From an uncultured Bacteroidales bacterium (GTDB taxonomy: Bacteria; Bacteroidota; Bacteroidia; Bacteroidales; Bacteroidaceae), in contig CALKIW010000121.1 of NCBI GenBank assembly GCA_937995875.1, positions 1 through 64,000 of the forward strand: a stretch of DNA of 64,000 nt, in the 5' to 3' direction. The notes beneath the pieces are model-generated. The model was not told where the DNA came from. It ran no database searches and was given only the letters and a program-made list of their open reading frames with translations. This document shows, in pieces, positions 7,801 to 16,994 of the stretch. The translations under genes were made by a program, and so were the position numbers. How positions within the stretch are numbered: the first letter of the stretch is position 1; every line of letters begins with the position of its first letter.

Positions 7801-10800
7801 TGTTGTGCAGGGCGTGCTTCAGGAGGTTGATGCCGTCATAGCGGCGGAACTCGCCCTGTACGGCATACTTGTGCCAGATATTGGCATTCGTATGGTCACA
7901 GACTATGGAATACTCGTCCATGTTGGAATGGTAGGACACGGAAATGTCCGTCTCAAAGAACTCCGAGGCGAACCTGCCGTAGACTTTGGCGGGTATCCAT
8001 CGCTCACCGAGGTTGAAGTCAAGGTCTGCAAAAGGAATCGGTGTCGGCGTGGCGGCACGCAGGGCTGCAAGGCTCTGCTTCGCTTCCCCATGCTCCGGAT
8101 GGTCCAAGAGCCAAGACTCAATGCGCTCCGCCTTCTCTATCACGTTGCCCGAAATGAACTTGTCGGCTACCTCGTAGCCGTCCTCCTCCGGATTGTAGAA
8201 GATACGTCCCTCCAAGGCGGACAGCATATCACTTTCCTCCATGTCGGGAAGCAGGGAACTCATATAGTCAAGTTCTACCGTGCCGTACTTGTTGAGCGAT
8301 GCGCCCAATGCCTCCATCGGGTCTGCGGCAACGGACAGTTCGGTGGTGGCAAATGCCGTGGGATGGTCGAAGATGTCCGCCTTGATGTACTTGCCGTTCT
8401 CGGAGCGTTCCAGGAACAGCATTTCCATACCCGTGGCATCCATTTTTATCACATCGGTGTTCGCCTTTTGGTTGAAATAGCCCCAGCGTAGGACATAGCC
8501 GTCATAAAGGCGGTTGAGCTTCTCACGTTCCTCCCTGTCCTCAGTTTGGTTGTTTGCCTCATAGTCATATAGACGATGGTAGCACTCCCTTATTTCTATA
8601 TAGGCTTTCAGCCGTGAGATTTGCGCATAGGGCAAGTCCATCGGATTGAAGGTGGGATGCCGCTTCAAGTCTGAGAGAAAACCGATCTGTCCCTTCTGCA
8701 CGACGATGGAGCCGTCCCTCAAATGGGCATCGGGTGATGAGAGAAAGGGACGGGGTGAGGCATCGAACTCCTTTTTTACCTCCGCTATGGGTTGCGGTTT
8801 GCGCTCTTCGGCTTCATTCATGAAGTCAAAAAGAGACGGCTCACGGAAAGACGGAGAGGCGGTTCTCCTGTTGCTTCTGCCCCTGCCTCTGTGCCGTATT
8901 GCAACCGTGGGCTGTTTCGCCTTGCTTTCCTTGTTTCCCGCTGACGGCTGCTCCTTGGGAGCCTGCACCTGTGGTTTTCCGGTTTCCTTAATCTCATTGT
9001 TTATGCGGACAACCTCCTGCATCCACAAATTGTAATCCTCGGGGGCGAACAGGTACTGCTCGGTTGCCTGGGTATTATCCGCATTGTCCATTAACGGATG
9101 ATGGTCCTCATCGAAATAGACCGTCTGCCCGTTCATCTCCCGCGGGGATTCCACATCCGTGCGGATTTCCTTCGTTTCCTGCTCATACTGACGATGAAGG
9201 GTCAATGTGGGCACTCCTTCGGGGGCGGGTTCATAGGGAGCTTGGTCGGTTGCCTGCAAGGATTGCCCATCCACCTCTTCCTTGACTGGCTCATCCGTGT
9301 TTTTTACTTGAACTTCCTCTTGGAGTCCTTCCGTAGAAAGTTTCTCCTCCATTGGCTGAGCCTGAACTGTCGGCTCGGTTTTTTCCTTGATTTCCTTGAC
9401 AATCGGCTCCTTGGTATATCTCCCTTTTACGATTTCTTCCAATTCTGCTATCTCGTGCAGCTTCTTGGGTGTAAAGTACAAATCGCGTTCGATGCCCAAT
9501 CCGTGTATCTTCACTTCCTCCATCTCATCGAGCGACATATTGCCCAGCTCCCAGCCGTAGCCCATCGTGACGGCACCGAAGCCGATGCGGGTCTTCGGGT
9601 CGTACTCCAAAAGATAAGCCGTGTAAGCTCCCATCGGGAAGAAATAGCGTGCGTAGGCGACCTTGTCGCCTATCAGCCCCTTTTTCGTGCTGTACAGTTT
9701 GGGCAGTTGCTTCCTGATGCTGTCGGGCATCAGATTGTAAGCATTCTCGGTTTCCTTATCCTCCGTTGGCTTTTCTTCGGGTAAATCCACCGTTACACCG
9801 AGTCTGTGTAACTCCTTGGCAGCCTCGGCTTGTCGCTCTTCCTCCGTCATCGGTATGCCTGTCTCATAGAGCTTGCGGTCAAAGTGTTTTCCTACATCTT
9901 GCGAGAGTTGAATCCGAAGACTTTCCGCCATATCGTCAATGCCGCCATCGAAGTGATACTCCCACGCAGGTTTGCCGTAGGGGTCAGTACCCATCGTGCG
10001 CTCCGTAGCGATGGTGCGGTGGGCAATATCTTTCCATTCGCCCTCAAAGAGTGAGTTATGGTTAAAGGCAATGGAGAAGCCATCGCCCTTGGGAACGGAG
10101 GCGGTTTCTACAAACTGCTGCTCGGTGCCTTCTCCGATTTCCTTTCCCGACTGCTTCTGCAGGACAATGAGGTCGCTGCCCACTTCCGTCCCTGCGTTTT
10201 CGGAGAACATACCCGATGGCAGACGGAGAGCGGAGATAAGACGGCTGTTCTGCATCAGGTAACGGCGGATGGCCACGTTCTTGGGACTGTCCAATACGCC
10301 CTGCGAGGTGATGAATGCGAGGAGTCCGCCCTCCTTGAGCGTGTCCAGCCCTTTCACGAAGAAATAGTTATGAATGGCTCGTGTGGACTCCCGTCTGAGA
10401 ATGTCCTTGCCCTTGCTGTACTCACGGTCATAGACCATGAAATCGCCAAAGGGAATATTGCTCGTGATAAGGTCGTATTTGTCCTTATCCTCCAACTCTC
10501 CGATGGCTTCAAAGGGATCTTGGCGGACAAAGATGCTGCCTTGCCCGTAAGGATGCAGGGCTTGTGAGATACGGGCGGTAAGCAGGTCTTTCTCCATTGC
10601 ATCGACCGTGCTTGCCTTCTTTGCAAATGTCTCGGCAAAGGCCCCCATGCCTGCCGACGGGTCTAAGCAGCGACGTATGGGTACATCTACAGAAGTGAGT
10701 GCATCGGAAATGGCGGCGACGATGCGGGTATCGGTATAGAAGGACGTGAGCACGCTTGCCTTGATGCTCTCCCAGTACCGCTTGGCGGTATTGGCATCGA

Positions 10801-11053
10801 CGGCTTCGCGGTATATCATCTGTTTGAGCCTTTGGGTCGGCTCGAAGAGCTGTTGCTCCGACCGGCTCCAATAGCGGAGGTCGTCGGGGCTGTCACATCG
10901 GTTCAGTACGCATTTCAAGCCACCGAAGCCCTGATAGCCGCGCAGTGTGGCTTTTTCTTCCTCGGTGGCTTCGCGGCGTTCCTTTTCCAGACGTAGCACC
11001 ACACGGATGGCTTCCGTGTTGGCTGCCAAGACTGCTTTCTTATTGTATGCCAT
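4859..11053 (-). CDS. Giant N6 DNA methylase - SNF2-like helicase fusion
   Basis: 2,064 residues from ATG 11053 (MAYNKKAVL); the frame extends further upstream but through the repeat region 11094-11157. The N-terminal methylase has SAM motif LDPSAGMGAFAETF (~115-130) and catalytic-type motif SNIPFGDF (~195). A long low-complexity Glu/Pro/Lys-rich linker (~540-790) follows. The helicase part (~1190-1850) shows Walker A EVGAGKT, DEAH-like VDESHQFKN and motif VI HHLDTPWRPSDLEQRNGRAVR, then coiled-coil sequence. Proteins of this build are standard in Bacteroidales conjugative elements and in phages; protection of incoming DNA from restriction is the usual suggestion. It is upstream-coupled in orientation with topB. 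Confidence 0.9.
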   Translation of the reverse strand: MAYNKKAVLAANTEAIRVVLRLEKERREATEEEKATLRGYQGFGGLKCVLNRCDSPDDLRYWSRSEQQLFEPTQRLKQMIYREAVDANTAKRYWESIKASVLTSFYTDTRIVAAISDALTSVDVPIRRCLDPSAGMGAFAETFAKKASTVDAMEKDLLTARISQALHPYGQGSIFVRQDPFEAIGELEDKDKYDLITSNIPFGDFMVYDREYSKGKDILRRESTRAIHNYFFVKGLDTLKEGGLLAFITSQGVLDSPKNVAIRRYLMQNSRLISALRLPSGMFSENAGTEVGSDLIVLQKQSGKEIGEGTEQQFVETASVPKGDGFSIAFNHNSLFEGEWKDIAHRTIATERTMGTDPYGKPAWEYHFDGGIDDMAESLRIQLSQDVGKHFDRKLYETGIPMTEEERQAEAAKELHRLGVTVDLPEEKPTEDKETENAYNLMPDSIRKQLPKLYSTKKGLIGDKVAYARYFFPMGAYTAYLLEYDPKTRIGFGAVTMGYGWELGNMSLDEMEEVKIHGLGIERDLYFTPKKLHEIAELEEIVKGRYTKEPIVKEIKEKTEPTVQAQPMEEKLSTEGLQEEVQVKNTDEPVKEEVDGQSLQATDQAPYEPAPEGVPTLTLHRQYEQETKEIRTDVESPREMNGQTVYFDEDHHPLMDNADNTQATEQYLFAPEDYNLWMQEVVRINNEIKETGKPQVQAPKEQPSAGNKESKAKQPTVAIRHRGRGRSNRRTASPSFREPSLFDFMNEAEERKPQPIAEVKKEFDASPRPFLSSPDAHLRDGSIVVQKGQIGFLSDLKRHPTFNPMDLPYAQISRLKAYIEIRECYHRLYDYEANNQTEDREEREKLNRLYDGYVLRWGYFNQKANTDVIKMDATGMEMLFLERSENGKYIKADIFDHPTAFATTELSVAADPMEALGASLNKYGTVELDYMSSLLPDMEESDMLSALEGRIFYNPEEDGYEVADKFISGNVIEKAERIESWLLDHPEHGEAKQSLAALRAATPTPIPFADLDFNLGERWIPAKVYGRFASEFFETDISVSYHSNMDEYSIVCDHTNANIWHKYAVQGEFRRYDGINLLKHALHNTIPDINKNKEVTDKVTGEIKTIKVRDGHAIQMANAKIEEIRQGFVDWLGRTPDTFKQQLSDRYNRLFNCFVRPNFDGTHQTFPDLDLKRLGIADLYKSQKDAVWMLKTNGGGICDHEVGAGKTLIMCTAAYEMKRLGLANKPMIIGLKANVFDIADTFRKAYPNARILYPGKNDFSRQNRQRIFNDIKNNDWDCIILTHEQFGMIPQALEIQEAILQKEMDSVEENLEVLRMQGADISRGMLKGLEKRKQTLEAKLQNIQDSIAERKDDAVDFKMMGIDHLFVDESHQFKNLMFNTRHDRVSGLGNPDGSQRALNMLFAIRTIQERSGKDLGATFLSGTTISNSLTELYLLFKYLRPQALERQGINSFDAWAAVFAKKSTDYEFSITNEIIQKERFRTFIKVPELAAFYAEICDFRTAKDIGIDRPEKNEILHNIPPTPEQEEFIGKLMEFAKTGNATLLGRAPLSESEEKAKMLIATDYARKMSLDLRMIDLERYSDHIDNKASHCAKLLNDYYRKYDAQKGTQFVFSDLGTYKPGEWNVYSEIKRKLVEDYHIPSYEVRFIQECKNEKAKKAMVDAMNRGDIRIIFGSTSMLGTGVNAQQRAVAIHHLDTPWRPSDLEQRNGRAVRKGNLIAKEFADNKVDVIIYAVERSLDSYKFNLLHNKQLFINQLKTNTLGSRTIDEGSMDEDSGMNFSEYVAVLSGNTDLLEKARLDKKIATLESERKNFLRERDAATGKLTEIDSSVSFHSDKIKEAKADLTLFEQRVERDNEGLPVNKLTIKGVEDSTDIKVIAARLHEIDEKARTKGEYNKIGEIYGFSVMVKTESSSKDLFDCSVNRFFVKGQESIYYTYNNGKLATDPKLACENFVNALERIPKVIESHEKEMAKVVANKDVYTNIANGSWKKEDELRMLKGEAAELDRKIALTLAPPEEEKEETEEMKQGEKLPDHKYSAEMANENHFVQDKEEGSNVQHFKPKWRF

Positions 11054-11093
11054 ATTTATAATACTATTTTTTAGTAGGAAATGATGGTAGATG

Positions 11094-11157
11094 TACCCCA
11101 CTCGTGGGGTATCGTAAGGGGGCACTCGTGGGGTACGAGCATACCCCACGAGTGGGG
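11094..11157. repeat. Cluster of CACTCGTGGGGTA repeats, direct and inverted
   Basis: TACCCCACTCGTGGGGTA (11094-11111) is itself nearly palindromic. CACTCGTGGGGTA recurs at 11123-11135, and its exact reverse complement lies at 11143-11155, forming a 13-bp-arm hairpin with a 7-nt loop. It sits between the start of the methylase-helicase gene and the end of topB. It may be an operator, an RNA structure in the leader, or a DNA-processing site. Confidence 0.75.
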
Positions 11158-11179
11158 TTCTTTCATGATGAGCTAAAGA

Positions 11180-13267
11180 CTATCTCCCTCTTTGTTTTCC
11201 TTTCCTGCTTTCAAATTCAAAGGAAGTGGTGTAGTCTTCATTCAGGACAAGATGGGCGTTGAACTTCTTTCCAGCCTTGCTCGTCAGACCTTTGAGGACG
11301 GGCGTTCGTCCCGTAGTCAGCAAGTCCCGGATGTTGTCCTCTGTGAGAAGCGTACCGCAGACCTCACGGAAGACATGGAAATCGCAGCCCTCGTGTCTGC
11401 ACTTGGCGATCTTGGCATAGATGCCCACGCTCTCACTGCCACACTTGGGACAACGGTAGATTGGGTAGGACTTCTGTTCGGAGGCAAGGGAGAGCAGTTC
11501 CTCGCAGATGGTGCCGACGTAGGAGTTGATGCCTTGCGCGAACTTTTCGGGCGGCATCTGTCCTGCTTCGATGGCGGCAAGTGTCAGTTCCCAGCTGCCC
11601 GTCATCTCTGCATTGGCGATTCGCTTGTCCTTGACAATCTCATAGACTGCCAAGCCTTTCTCTGTAGGGATGATGGATTTCCTGTCCCTGCGGATATAGT
11701 CACGGAGGATAAGCGTTTCGATGATATTGGCTCTTGTGGCGGGCGTGCCGATACCGCATTCTGCCATAGCCTTTTTACTCTCTGCATCTTCTACCTCTTT
11801 CCCTGCGTTCTCCATAGCCGAGAGTAAGGTAGCCTCCGTATAGAGGGACTTCGGTTTGGTCTTATGCTCAGTTATCTCGGCTGAAACAAGTGGCAAAACC
11901 TCTCCCTCCGTCAAGTTGGGCAATGAAGGTAAAACCTGTTCATCGTCGTTTTTCTTTTCCTTTTTCTCTGCATCAGCAACCTGTTCTTTCTGCACGGCTT
12001 TCCAACCCAAGGAGATTTGTCGACACGCTTTCCAAGTAAAGGTGTTGGTGCCGTCCGTGAACCGCACCTGCATATGCTCTTCCTCGGAGTCGGGAGAAAA
12101 GGCTTCGACAAAGCGGGTTACTACCATCTGATAGACGGGCACCTCGTCTGCCGATAAGCCCGACGGTGTTTCGCCCGTGGGGATGATGGCGTGGTGGTCG
12201 GTTATTTTATCGTTGTCCACCGAATGGCGGTTAAGCGGATTGGATAGCGTTTTACCTATCTTGCGGAGCAGGGCGGGTACTTCCTCAAAAACATCCTCGC
12301 TGATGTATCGGCTGCCTGTGCGGGGATAGGTCGTGATTTTCTTCTCATAGAGGCTCTGGGCTATCGAGAGGGTCTTGTCCGCTGAAAAGCCGTGGCGTCT
12401 GTTGGCTTCCTTCTGCAGGGCGGTAAGGTCGTACAAGAGTGGTGGTGCGGTATGCCCCACCTGTCTTGTGACCGACTCTGCTTTAAGCCGGCTCTGACTG
12501 CGAAGCGCAGCGAAGACTGTCTGTGCCGATGCTTCATCCTCATAGTCAGTGTTGCCAATGGCTTTCAGCAACACGCCCTCTTTCTCCATGAGAGCGGAGA
12601 GTTTCCAATAGGGTACGGAAGAAAAATCACGGTTCTCTATGTACCGACGGCAGACCATGGCAAGGGTTGGGGTCTGTACCCGTCCCAACGAATAGCCTCC
12701 CCTGCGGGCAATGGACAGGGCACGGCTGGCATTGATGCCCACAAGCCAGTCGGCTTCGCTCCTTGACTTAGCGGAGTAATAGAGATTGTCGTAGCTGCTT
12801 CCCTGCTTGAGGTTGGAAAGTCCCTCACGGATGGCTTTGTCCGTGAGGGAGCTTATCCAAAGGCGGTCAAAGGGCTTTCGACAATTTAGATATTGGTAGA
12901 TATAGCGAAAGATGAGTTCACCCTCCCGCCCTGCATCGGTGGCAACGATGATACGGTCTGCCTTGTCAAAGCAGGAACGTATCACCTTGAGTTGTTTGAG
13001 TGCCGCAGGATCTGATACAAATTCCTTCTCCTTACGCACTTGTCGGACGATAAGCCGGAAGGGATTGGGACGGATGGGCAGGTCTTCGGCTTTGTAGGCG
13101 GAAAAGCCGTAGGCTTCGGGCATGGCAAGGGTGATGAGGTGTCCCATTGCCCATGTGACAAGATAGCCATTTCCTTCCAAGTATCCTTCCTGCTTGCTGT
13201 TTGCCCCAACGATGCGGGCAATGTCTCTGGCTACCGAGGGTTTCTCGGCGATAATACAAGTTGTCAT
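11180..13267 (-). CDS. topB: DNA topoisomerase III (Exc-like of CTnDOT)
   Basis: 695 residues. The N-terminal Toprim domain begins IIAEKPSVARDIA and contains DAGREGELIFR (~110-120). The active-site tyrosine is in KKITTYPRTGSRYI (~310). The C-terminus has a zinc-ribbon remnant (CPKCGSES...CRHEGCDFHV, ~600-630) and ends in a 'LKGLTSKAGKKFNAHLVL' module. Type IA topoisomerases are carried by most Bacteroides conjugative transposons; in CTnDOT the equivalent (Exc) is encoded in the excision operon. It relaxes or decatenates DNA, probably at the excised or transferred circle. It lies between DUF3945 and the methylase on the same strand. Confidence 0.95.
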   Translation of the reverse strand: MTTCIIAEKPSVARDIARIVGANSKQEGYLEGNGYLVTWAMGHLITLAMPEAYGFSAYKAEDLPIRPNPFRLIVRQVRKEKEFVSDPAALKQLKVIRSCFDKADRIIVATDAGREGELIFRYIYQYLNCRKPFDRLWISSLTDKAIREGLSNLKQGSSYDNLYYSAKSRSEADWLVGINASRALSIARRGGYSLGRVQTPTLAMVCRRYIENRDFSSVPYWKLSALMEKEGVLLKAIGNTDYEDEASAQTVFAALRSQSRLKAESVTRQVGHTAPPLLYDLTALQKEANRRHGFSADKTLSIAQSLYEKKITTYPRTGSRYISEDVFEEVPALLRKIGKTLSNPLNRHSVDNDKITDHHAIIPTGETPSGLSADEVPVYQMVVTRFVEAFSPDSEEEHMQVRFTDGTNTFTWKACRQISLGWKAVQKEQVADAEKKEKKNDDEQVLPSLPNLTEGEVLPLVSAEITEHKTKPKSLYTEATLLSAMENAGKEVEDAESKKAMAECGIGTPATRANIIETLILRDYIRRDRKSIIPTEKGLAVYEIVKDKRIANAEMTGSWELTLAAIEAGQMPPEKFAQGINSYVGTICEELLSLASEQKSYPIYRCPKCGSESVGIYAKIAKCRHEGCDFHVFREVCGTLLTEDNIRDLLTTGRTPVLKGLTSKAGKKFNAHLVLNEDYTTSFEFESRKGKQRGR

Positions 13268-13288
13268 AGTCGGTAAAAGGATTAAGGG

Positions 13289-14686
13289 TTACATCCTGCG
13301 TCCACGGGATTTTTTCTGCTTGTTCTCGTCCTGCTTCTGCTTTTGGGCGGCAGTAGGCTGTGTCTGCCCTGTCTTCAACGGCTCTTTCACGTTCTTCGTG
13401 GCTTCGTTGGTCTTGCCGTGGTTATTGACCGTTACCTGTGTCTTGTGTTCCTCCGCCACGGCTTCCACCTTGCCGTTCTTCTGACTCTTGTCCGGGTTCC
13501 ATTTATAAAAGCGCGGACGGTTCTGCTCCTTGTCCATGCGGACGTAGGCATTGAAGGATTGCCCCTGCTTGTCCACCATGCTCTTCAGATAGAGCGTGCG
13601 ACCGCCGTCGAGTGCCTCGCGTTGTTTCTCAGAAAGTTCCAAGCCACAGAGCTTATGGGGTGCGCCCTGCTGCTGTGTCTGCTGCCGGCGTTCCTTGAAG
13701 CCACGGTTGTTGTCAAAGATGAACTCAATGCCCTTTCGCTCGGCATTGACCTGCAGGGTGGCATTGAAGGACTTGCCGCTCTTGGCAGTCATACCCTCCA
13801 CCTTCACGGCTTTGCCCTCCACGAGATCTTTGTACTGCTGGTCGGAAAGTGTTACGCCCTTGATTTCCCTGGGGATGTTCACCCGGTCGGCTCGCAGGGC
13901 AATAAGTTCGTTGGTCTGCGGGTCGATGGAGACATAGGCGGCAAAAGGCTCTCCGTTCTTGGGTGTTACCTCTATGGTCTTGCCGAGGTTGCCTGTAGTG
14001 AGTAGTTGCTCCTTCTCTTCGGGCGAGAACTTGTAGCCCATATAGGGGAAGTCAAGCTGCGGCTCCTTGCGCAACGGATGGATAGCCAACCTGATGTTGC
14101 CCTCGCCGTCCGTGCGGAAGGCAAGGCGGGCATCGGTGTAGATGGTGGTGTCGCCCATCGGGATGGCAATCGTTATAAGATTGCTTTTCTGCCAGTTGAG
14201 CATATTTGTGAGTTCTCCGCTCTGCTCCAACTGCTCACGGGAAAGTCCGAGGCGGTCGAGTTGCTTCCAGTCCACTTTCTCCGGGTCGATGGCGGTGGTG
14301 TTCTTCTGCTGTGGCAGATAGTCCTCCAAGGGTACGCCAATCTCTGCCAGCTGCTGCTTGCTTTCGGGCTTCTCACGGCTTTGGAGCAGGGTGCGCAGGT
14401 TGTCCATGCCCTGTTCCACATTGCTTGCCACGACCTTGTACAGCCCGAAACGGGTAGGCTCATTGAACTGACGGAGGAAATTCTTCATGAAGTTCTCCAG
14501 GAGCCCCTCCTTGCTGTTGAACTTCAGAAATGCGGCTTGATTGGCTGCGGTGGCTTCGGTGGTCTTGAGGTTTCCCTTGTCGTCGATACCTGAAACTACG
14601 GAAAGTTTTCCTGTTTCTTTCTCGTTCTTTACCTCTGTGCGGTCTTCCAGGACTAGCACATAGTTGTCATTGCTGTTTGATTCCAT
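13289..14686 (-). CDS. DUF3945-like protein of conjugative elements
   Basis: 465 residues, hydrophilic, no signal peptide or membrane segment. It carries at least two copies of a ~35-residue module (VKVEGMTAKSGKSFNATLQV at ~290 and YLKSMVDKQGQSFNAYVRM at ~365) that also ends TopB. The N-terminal part (~60-200) is helical; the C-terminal tail is Lys/Gln-rich and basic (KQKQDENKQKKSRGRR), suggesting nucleic-acid binding. Genes of this family lie next to topB in many Bacteroidales elements; the function is unknown. It ends 21 nt before the topB start, so it is probably the first gene of a DUF3945-topB-methylase operon. Confidence 0.8.
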   Translation of the reverse strand: MESNSNDNYVLVLEDRTEVKNEKETGKLSVVSGIDDKGNLKTTEATAANQAAFLKFNSKEGLLENFMKNFLRQFNEPTRFGLYKVVASNVEQGMDNLRTLLQSREKPESKQQLAEIGVPLEDYLPQQKNTTAIDPEKVDWKQLDRLGLSREQLEQSGELTNMLNWQKSNLITIAIPMGDTTIYTDARLAFRTDGEGNIRLAIHPLRKEPQLDFPYMGYKFSPEEKEQLLTTGNLGKTIEVTPKNGEPFAAYVSIDPQTNELIALRADRVNIPREIKGVTLSDQQYKDLVEGKAVKVEGMTAKSGKSFNATLQVNAERKGIEFIFDNNRGFKERRQQTQQQGAPHKLCGLELSEKQREALDGGRTLYLKSMVDKQGQSFNAYVRMDKEQNRPRFYKWNPDKSQKNGKVEAVAEEHKTQVTVNNHGKTNEATKNVKEPLKTGQTQPTAAQKQKQDENKQKKSRGRRM

Positions 14687-15310
14687 TGCTTGATAATTTT
14701 AATAGTGAATACTGTTATTAAGAGGCTAATTTACGGGTATAAATATAATGTGGAAAGAACTCAAGATATTAAAGGTGAAATAAGGAAATTATGGGAAGAA
14801 TAGTTATGGATAATGTTTCCTTATTTTTTCTAAAGATTTCATTTCACTAGTATCGGTTCTTTTATGAACTGAATTCTTCTAATGACAAGAAAACAGAATC
14901 CTAATGATGTCCACTATTATTCCAAAGTTTACTTTGGGGATATCCACCCAAACCAATTATCATTTCTTACAATAGCCGATAGCAAGGTTGACCATCTGTT
15001 TCTGTGAAGATATGATTGGGGGCACTTTCCAACTATAGGCAACATAGTCTTTATACTGAGATAGCTGTTAACGGGTACGTACGGTCATGCAGAACACCAA
15101 TTATTATGGTACAGAGGGCTGTTAAAAGTTAAAAAAGAAATACGCAAACTATTAAAACTATTACATCTATCGTCTTTACCGAAAAAAACAATAAATGATT
15201 TTGAAATTAAATAAATTATATATAACTTTACAAACAGATAGCTGTAAAGTCAATTTGAAAAACAGAATACAGAGTAAACCGGAAACTATAATCTTAAAAA
15301 AATTACAACA
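14687..15310 (+). promoter_or_regulatory. Gene-free 620 bp with a promoter for the first NVEAL gene
   Basis: No gene is supported in this stretch, which is AT-rich and full of stops. Near its right end TTTTG (15199-15203) and TAACTTTA (15223-15230), spaced 19 nt, approximate the Bacteroidetes -33/-7 elements. That gives a leader of about 75 nt to the ATG at 15311. The stretch marks the left border of the 25-kb cargo region inserted between the DUF3945-topB operon and mobC. Confidence 0.45.
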
Positions 15311-15625
15311 ATGAAAAAGAAAGTTTTATCATCAGTGTTTGCTATCATTGTAATAGCTTCGGCTGTATTTGTTTGCCACAAGACATTGAATGGCAAGACC
15401 ACAGCCGCGGATCTTATGCTTAATGAGGACATTGAGGCTATGGCCTTTGGAGAAAGTCTGGGTGGGTATAGTAATACACACATCCCTTGCTATGATGTCG
15501 TATATTACAATGGAAGTAATCAGACCATTCCTAATGGAGAGGTACAGGGCATATGCTGGAGTAATCCATATTCGAATAAGGCATGTCATTCTCATAGTTG
15601 TATGCTTTGCAATTCCCTACCATAA
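15311..15625 (+). CDS. NVEAL-type small secreted Cys-rich protein 1
   Basis: 104 residues. A hydrophobic N-terminus (MKKKVLSSVFAIIVIASAVF) is followed by a leader-like box LMLNEDIEAMAFGES (~37-51), the form of the NVEAL motif that names this Bacteroidetes family. The remainder (~52-104) is small, Gly/Ser/Asn-rich and has five cysteines. The two later homologues in this window share only the leader and box, while the mature parts are unrelated in sequence. The conserved leader plus variable Cys-rich core suggests an exported peptide. It is followed 36 nt later by its partner lipoprotein. Function of the family is not established. Confidence 0.8.
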   Translation: MKKKVLSSVFAIIVIASAVFVCHKTLNGKTTAADLMLNEDIEAMAFGESLGGYSNTHIPCYDVVYYNGSNQTIPNGEVQGICWSNPYSNKACHSHSCMLCNSLP

Positions 15626-15661
15626 GGATAGAGAAAAGAAGATGCAGAAAATGTCGAAGAT

Positions 15662-16687
15662 ATGAAAAAAAACAACTATACTTACGCCGTTATTCTATCG
15701 CTCGTCCTACCGCTATTGGCAACAGGATGTGGTAGCACGCGCTTGACAGACCCTGCTGCCACAGTTATCGATGCTGTTGACTATGACAGTCATGAAATAG
15801 ACGACCGCAGCTTCATCGCACGTACAAAAACCATGGAGCTGAAAATGAAAGATGGTGCTCTTCTTGCAGGAATACACGATATATGCGCTGATGAGCAGCA
15901 GCTCTACGTGCTTGACCAGATGAAAACAATCACCTCGTTCAACATGCACACAGGCGTGCAGACCGCACGTATCGATAAGGTTGGACACGCTGCTGGAGAA
16001 TATGTCAATCCAATGGCTATTACTTGCAGCAAAGATACGGTGTACGTACTGGACTTGTCGGATTTCAAGATTGTATGCTACAATACAAAGCTGCAATACC
16101 TACGGTCAATAAGACTTCCAGGTGCCGCACTTGATTTTGCCAAAGTGTCAGATGGCTTTCTCCTCTTTAACCCAAATCCTTCAGAGCCACAAGTGATACA
16201 CATAGACAATAATGGCAAATCGCTTGGAAGCTATCTTCCCGCCTCAACCTCATTAGATTTGATATTGAGCGACAAAGCATTTAGCGAAGGGGAAAATGGA
16301 AATGTGTACTTTATAGCTCCAGCCACCAATGCCATCTATCTGTGGCAGAATGGTGCACTGAATGAGGCCTTCAAACTAAATTTCGATAGTCAGGAGGTCG
16401 AGGCGGAGAGGAGTTCGGAAATTATCAAAAAACAAAAGGCCAACGTCATGAATGCCTTTGTCAGTCATAACTACGTAATGACTCTCTTTCTAGCCAAGTT
16501 TGTTACCTTTTCCATTTATCGGCGTTCCACCGGGAAGACTGAGAGTGGACTCGTAAACATTTCAATCCCCTATCCTTTTTGGCCAAAAATATTACATGGA
16601 AATACGCTAATCGACATAGAAGAGACAAGCCCTTCAAAAACGCAAAAAACTGGTAATGTAGCGATTTTTTATGAGCTTCGTAAATAG
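15662..16687 (+). CDS. 6-bladed beta-propeller lipoprotein 1
   Basis: 341 residues. Signal peptide with lipidation cysteine C23 (PLLATGC). Repeating beta blades follow, for example GIHDICADEQQLYVLDQMKT and MAITCSKDTVYVLDLSDFKI, with the family signature between blades, VGHAAGEYVNP (compare GrGPGEY of Bacteroidetes 6-bladed propellers). Predicted to sit on the periplasmic or outer face of the cell envelope. It follows NVEAL gene 1 by 36 nt and is surely co-transcribed. Each of the three intact NVEAL genes has such a partner, so it may be a receptor, chaperone or immunity protein for its peptide; this is inference. Confidence 0.85.
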   Translation: MKKNNYTYAVILSLVLPLLATGCGSTRLTDPAATVIDAVDYDSHEIDDRSFIARTKTMELKMKDGALLAGIHDICADEQQLYVLDQMKTITSFNMHTGVQTARIDKVGHAAGEYVNPMAITCSKDTVYVLDLSDFKIVCYNTKLQYLRSIRLPGAALDFAKVSDGFLLFNPNPSEPQVIHIDNNGKSLGSYLPASTSLDLILSDKAFSEGENGNVYFIAPATNAIYLWQNGALNEAFKLNFDSQEVEAERSSEIIKKQKANVMNAFVSHNYVMTLFLAKFVTFSIYRRSTGKTESGLVNISIPYPFWPKILHGNTLIDIEETSPSKTQKTGNVAIFYELRK

Positions 16688-16994
16688 TGGAGGGTGTTAA
16701 ACTTACGCTACCTGACTCCAACTATGAGAGAACGATAAAGTCGGCTATTTAGGTATTACGATTAGTACATAAATAGCCTATTGAAGCTTGAAAGCATCTT
16801 GTGAAAAATGTCCATCATGGAGATTTGAGGCACTGTAGATAGAATACTGGCTTAAAATCAGACAGCAAGGAAGTGTTCCATTCATGGTACTCGCAGATAG
16901 AGACATTACAGGCCAATAGACGAGGTTGAGTACGCAGACAATACCAGTACTCATCTTTTACCACAGTAAATTTACTGTATGCTAACTGACTATT
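16688..16994 (+). other. Decayed 300-bp stretch before a truncated gene
   Basis: No open frame of note. It probably contains the eroded 5' part of the gene whose 3' half is at 16995-17609, because that frame lacks a signal peptide and begins mid-domain. No transposon end is visible in it. Confidence 0.4.

Noticed and set aside
7565..8491. 308-codon plus-strand frame opposite the methylase-helicase
   Set aside because: Antisense to a clear gene with methylase and helicase motifs; its composition (many V, H, L, G) is that of a shadow frame.
14880..15130. Possible decayed gene before the first NVEAL gene
   Set aside because: Stops in all frames and no recognisable protein piece; treated as gene-free.
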